Below, piece after piece: positions 58,601-64,000 of a DNA stretch of 64,000 bases. Positions within the stretch are counted from its first letter, which is position 1. Each line of letters begins with the position of its first letter. Under the pieces are notes generated by a model. It saw only the letters and a program-made list of their open reading frames with translations, did no database searches and had not been told where the DNA came from. This DNA is from Stercorarius parasiticus (Eukaryota; Chordata; Aves; Charadriiformes; Stercorariidae). Both the position numbers and the translations under genes were made by a program. The DNA is taken from the NCBI GenBank assembly GCA_013396915.1, contig VWZL01004634.1, positions 1-64,000 of the forward strand, in the 5' to 3' direction.

Positions 58601-61600
58601 TTTAGGCACATGATTGGGGAATATATGTCCGTAGGAAGCCTTAATGGTAAACTGAGATCAGAATTGTCACTTGCTCTTTATCTCTTTGCTTGCAATCAAA
58701 ATACTTCGCAAACAATTATTGCAAATGACATTAACTTAAAATATAGTAACAAACAAAAATACAGTGTAGACAGGAAAGAATATCAAACCAGATTTTAAAT
58801 ATCCCCATTAGTTAACCTTGCCTCTAAATATATTTTTATGGTGGTATTTTGGTGCCTCTGTAAATAAAATCTGAATACTTCCATATAACCCTGCACATCT
58901 GACTTAAATAACCTGAACATTCAAATTAAATGAGAAGGAGACTGCTCTGAGTTACAGCAACCTAGATCTGGAGTAAATTCATTTCATTAATTGCTTAGAT
59001 GGCATTACTTTTTGTCATTCACTTGCAAGATGAGTAATACGCTCTATACATTTTGGCCCAGATCCAGAAAAGCACATAAAATCATAGTTAATGATGTTAA
59101 GTGCTTGAGTAGTTCTCTTTGAGCACATGCCTTAAGCTGAGTACATATTGAAGTGCATTCCAACACAGAGAAAGTGGCACAATCAAACCTTTAATTAGTT
59201 TTAAAATGGAATTCAAAATGCAATGCAATTCTTTGCACTTTACATTGAAAAAAATGCATGCCTTGAGACTCTCTTGGGATGGAGGTGACTAAACCTATTT
59301 ATCCACTTTGGTTTCCAAAGGGAATGAATGCTCATTGTTTTCTGCTGTTGTTCTCCCCTAAATTTATAAATTTATTTTGCTCAGTCAACTGGTTTGTTTA
59401 CAGCAGAATATTTATATGAATATTTCCAAGTCTGTTATTTTATGGACTTTTTTATTTATAAGATAATTCACGCATTTTATTGGTATTTAAGAGGGTGGAA
59501 TATTTTTACTTCTGCTTCTTTAATTTTAAATCAAAGCAAAAATAAGCAGCAGTAACATCATATAAACAAGTGTTCACAGTACGCGAAAGCTTGTTTCTTT
59601 TCAAAATAAACTGAAAATCAGGATTTTGAACTGCACATTTCTGATCCAAATATTTAATGCTCACACAGCTCAAAGGAACCATAAATTTAGGTCCTGTATT
59701 TCAAGCCATTGTGTGCTGTCCACTCTGCAGTTTTCGGCGTGTGCCTTTGACATACTGATCTCTGTCCAAACAAGATTACTGCATGCAGGTGAATTCTAAG
59801 TCTAAGAGGGAACACTGGCCTCCTGTTTGTCTCAGAGAGAAGAAACTGAGAAACGCACCTCTGAATCCAATCCATACTTCACCACAACTCGGAGTATTTT
59901 GTTCTTTGGTTTTGGTATAAACCCATCTTTGTGGTAAATATATTTCTACAGGCAGTCTAAATAATGCCCAGAGTCGTAGCAGGCTGAGGCAAAACTATTT
60001 CTGACCATAATGTAGCTGGTACAGCACAGCAGAATTTGTTCTTGAACTAGCAGACTACAGCTCTTGGGTACTTTTCCCTAAGCTACAAAGCCTTCTTATT
60101 TCAATGCCTAGGTTTAAATCTGTTTTAATTGCTCCAACAATTTCACCTTGACATCTTGCATTTTTACGTGCTCTATGAAAGCTTGCCTGAAAATCCTTCA
60201 CAACAAATGCTAAAAAACTCAAGACTGTCGATCCACCCGTATAACAAAGAAACTCATGTGTCCCTTGACTGTGTTCTCACTCAGAATTAAAACACAAGCA
60301 TATGCGACAAATAAATAGATGATGAGTCCATATTGCAGCCTTACCCTGGCAAAATGCCCACTGATTCTAAATGTGCACTTCCTGTCCCCAAAACAGTCTG
60401 TAGTATGTTTGACTGCATTTCTTTTATGTTCCCTAATATGTCTGTTCCTTGCTAGCAATGAAGCACTTGAGTGTATTAATCGCTAAAGCTATCAGCTCAT
60501 CTATATGCTTTCTGAAATGGATGAGGCAATGAACATGGTGTTAGATACTGTTTTCCGGTAAGTTTTTCTGACCCACTAATGCATGAAATATATTTGAATT
60601 TACTATTCACATAACTTTTAATGGAACATTATTAAGCCAATTTGGTTGGTAACCACTGTAACCTTTTTAATAAGTTACAGCACTGTGAGGTCACTATTCC
60701 TGGGTGTGGTTTGCTGTATCATGCACTACATGCTGATGCCATGACATCCTTGTATGAAGGTGGAGAATGAAGTTAGTTGGGGTTTCTTGGGGTTTTTTTG
60801 TTTGATTTTTTTTTTAAGATTGCTTGTTCTTAAATGGAGAACTGATTAAAGCGAACAATTTAATATTGCTCAGCCTCAAAAGCAATGGAATCTTGGGAAA
60901 GGATCAAACAGTCCCTCTAAGTTGGCTACCACCGTCCTGACTTCATATTGTTTTTAAATGAAACATCTGACACATTCTCCAGCTGGGATGTTATTTTGTT
61001 CTTCTTGACAAAGTAATTCAAAATTCGCTGAAAAACAAGCTGAATGGAAGAGGGATTATTTTTTTTTCCATAGACATCTGGAGCTTTCTTTCAAAGCTGA
61101 TGTGATCTTCCATCTGGACAAGAAAGGCTTTGATCCAAACTCTAAGATCCCCCTATCTCCCAGTTAATTGGTGTTAGTGAGGTAGGTTTGACAGTTCCTA
61201 ACGCAGTCTCTGGAATGCCTTACTCTGTTAAGACCTGTCTATTGTGGCTCAGTGAGCTCAAAGACATCAGCTTTCTCTCATTTGACTTCTGCCCCACTGG
61301 GGGTGGTTACAGGTTTTATTTGCTTTCATTATTTTCTCTTGTAAAACCATTGAATGCCAACAAAGAAAAATACTTTTGAAACCAAGCAAAAACAATCTCT
61401 TACAGAATTTCCCGATAAGCTTTGGTTTTCACAAAAACTCAGAGATAAGAGAAGAGGAAAGGAGGATTGCATTAAAAATCGAGCTCTTCATTTTTTAAGA
61501 TGTTGCCCACTTTTGGGGGTGATCATGTCTGTTTTCCTGTAATGTATTTATTAATTGAAACAATAAAAGCAAGTATGTTTGCTCCTACTGTGTGTACATC

Positions 61601-64000
61601 AGTTATACACTGTGCATATAAAAGTATTATTCTCTAAAAAAGATGCTAAAATATAAATCCAAGTTTTAGTGTGATTAATTTAAACAAAATCTGTGCCCTT
61701 CCTTCATGGTAGGACACTGCAGAATAAAGGAAGTCTTATCTTTTCCACTGTGTAGCAGTTGGCATTGACAGTAATAATTTGGCAAAGAGATCTTACTGTG
61801 TGGGGCTTTTTCTCAAGTTCCTGTAATAAGTAACGTAGACAGTACACAGTGAATGAACAGAGTGCTCACAGCCCCACTTTTATCAGAATGAGAGAAGAGA
61901 CAGGAAAGGAATACATCAAATTCATTTCCTTTTCTGCTTTGGGGACACTACAAAAATTCTTGTCACTTCTCCATCAGGGCACACTGCAACTCCATGTTCC
62001 CATACCTAGACTTCAAGGAAAAGTACACCTAAAGAGCAAAAACCATATAGCACTTACAATTTCCTGGTGAATAGTCCAAATTCCTACAGCTGAAAAACTT
62101 GAAGCTTTGTAATCCATCCCTTTTCCAATGGAACTATTTACTTATTCTCTCAGACAGTCCAACAATTGCAATTATTCAGTTACATTTCATATTTAAAAAA
62201 ATTATGTGCCTATAACAGTAATTAGTCTCATAAAATATATTATGCTTTTGCTTGGACCCTGCCCACTTCTATACCGTTGCAACTACAACACAGCTACAAC
62301 TTCACCATAAAATGCAATTGTTTCACTTGTCTGTGGTGAGATGTGATGGGGAAACTCTGATGGTGAGAGTCAACATCTCCTGATGGAAAAACATAGGAGA
62401 AAAGGATTCTTAAGTAGGTGATTCAATCAGATACTGTCATATTCCTGAGGATCTGTAGGCAGTGACAATTTACCAGCTATTCTTTAAGGTACAGGAAACA
62501 ATACAATAGAGAATAACTCTTCCCATTCAAGTATCACGCTGAGCTGTTGCAGTATCGCTTTTGTTACAGGCAGACAGTTCCCCAAACCAAAAGCTGTTGA
62601 CCAATTCCATTACTGAGAAGAGTTTCTGACTCCACATTAACTCAACATTACAGAACTACATTTTGGAAAGAGTGTAGGATCTTTGTGGGGTGTTTATTGT
62701 CTGTTAAGCTAGGGGATAAGCTTACTTATGGCCCTGACATCTGATCATGAGAGCATATATGAATTTCAATATTGAAAATATTAAAGATGAAAGTAGAGAT
62801 TCCTCATCTGCTAGACACAAAAAACACAAAGCAAAAATCATTATTAACTGATATGTTTGAGAAACTATGTGGCAGCTATAACCCTGCAGCTGTTATTGAT
62901 CTTGGCAGTTAGAGGTTTAATATTGATTAGAAACTGATATACCACTGATATGCACATATCCATTTCTCTCAGAATATATGTCTCATCTTTTTTCTCTAGG
63001 TTCATCTCTAGAGCAAAGATCTCAGAGTTCAATGAGCTACTCAATAGTAGGTTCTGCATCCCACAGCTCTTCTTTAGTGCAGCCTCTTCCAAATTGGTGA
63101 TGGAAAGGCAGTGCCTTTGAACTTACAGTGAACATATATATATCTGCAGAGTGTAAGGATTGACCATAAGTAGGAAGCTCACATTTGGGAGAAAAAAAAA
63201 AAATAGAAGAAAAATTAAACGAGGCTGTAAAAATCATTTTTCCAGATCAAAAAAACCCCACCCACTATTGTAAATAATAATAAGAGAAGCCAGCATGTAA
63301 ATGGAGACACTGACTTATGATTGCTGTTACTAATTGGGGCCAAGACAAAAGGCTGTTAAAAGAGCTAGTCCTCTGCTCAGCAAAGAAGAGATATTTAAGG
63401 ATCAAACCTCTTCTCACAAGTAATGCTGGCATACACAAGTTTAAACTATCTGTGACAAATACATCAGTGGACATTGAGATTGTTCAGCTGTGGGTGACTT
63501 GCAGGTTTTGAGAAGATGGGGAGAGACACGTAAATCCAGTGACTTAATGCTTCGGTAAGAAGGTCAATTAGCCCATGCTGGTGTCCATGTCCTGTGCCTG
63601 AAGTAGCTCGGAGGGCTTGGCCTGCCTTGGTCTGATCCATTGTCCGCACTGGGAGCTTCTGCCTCTATGGAATGGAGCCCCTGGTCTCTTTGTACGTGAG
63701 ACTTGCAGCCTTCAAGCTGCCATTTGTGTGCTGTTCCAAGGGCTTACTGGCTTTTTGAAACAGCCTCAGACTCTTATTTTTACCAGTCACAGTTGCAGAA
63801 ATGAAGGACTTGAGGATCATTACTTCAGTTCTCCAGCTATGAGTAGCTACTCTAGAGTCTGAAGAAGAAAACATACATAACCAAGTGCATTAAGCAGCTG
63901 CTGTGTAGCGATTGCCACTCATTTTTGACGGAGGATTTTTGTTTCTTTGTTTGTGTTTAAGAGGTGCGATAATTTATTTTTAGCACAGTAGTGTTTAATT
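49620..64000. other. Gene-poor DNA upstream of NPVF
   Basis: Over 14 kb with no supported exon, RNA gene or known repeat family. The longest frame (minus strand, 56280-56681, 133 codons) has no recognisable domain or splice context. AT-rich stretches near 54.0, 59.4 and 62.2 kb. A CTCF-like motif lies at 57158-57170, and CpG-retaining unique DNA lies at about 57.2-57.6 kb. Confidence 0.6.
57158..57170 (-). promoter_or_regulatory. CTCF-like motif, minus orientation
   Basis: The minus strand reads ACAGCAGGGGGCA, a good match to the CTCF core (AGGGGGC). It lies upstream of NPVF and in the same orientation as the site at 37421. Inferred from motif only. Confidence 0.38.

Overview
This is vertebrate nuclear DNA, almost certainly from a bird. 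It carries several CR1 LINE fragments with the typical avian CR1 3' end, long AT-rich introns with GT/AG splice sites, and an avian-type gonadotropin-inhibitory hormone (GnIH) gene. The GnIH core ends in NLPLRF, which I recall from songbirds (starling, zebra finch), rather than the YLPLRF of quail and chicken. A neoavian, perhaps passerine, source is therefore the best guess, but only a guess.

Two protein-coding genes can be supported, both on the minus strand. (1) SPMIP4 (formerly C7orf31, sperm microtubule inner protein 4) runs from a start codon at 30828 to a stop at 8767. I assembled nine coding exons by hand. Every junction keeps phase, and the total is 1776 nt, giving 591 residues, against about 590 in the human protein as I recall it. 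(2) NPVF, the GnIH precursor, runs from a start codon at 48258 to about 45940. Exon 1 carries the signal peptide. Exon 2 carries three LPXRFamide peptides, each followed by a Gly-basic amidation/cleavage site. The order and shared strand match human 7p15 (CYCS - C7orf31 - NPVF). CYCS itself is not in the window. A GC-rich CCGGG tract at the extreme left edge may be the fringe of the next CpG promoter.

Layout: 1-8.7 kb is intergenic with two CR1 pieces. 8.7-30.8 kb is SPMIP4. 30.8-45.9 kb is intergenic, with a 1.2 kb CR1 remnant (35.2-36.35 kb) and an LTR-like segment followed by diverged tandem repeats (about 43.2-43.95 kb). 45.9-48.3 kb is NPVF with a short TATA-type promoter. 48.3-64 kb is gene-poor DNA upstream of NPVF with one CR1 fragment.

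The two genes act separately: one encodes a sperm flagellar axoneme protein, the other a hypothalamic neuropeptide precursor acting on the reproductive axis. No new multi-gene system is visible. The most interesting items are a possible fourth amidated peptide in the NPVF precursor (APEVSHRL-G-R), a 30-nt micro-exon in SPMIP4, a 29-bp-arm hairpin at 18.6 kb, three CTCF-like sites, and the LTR-like/tandem segment. Statements about human and other avian proteins are from memory, and no search was run.
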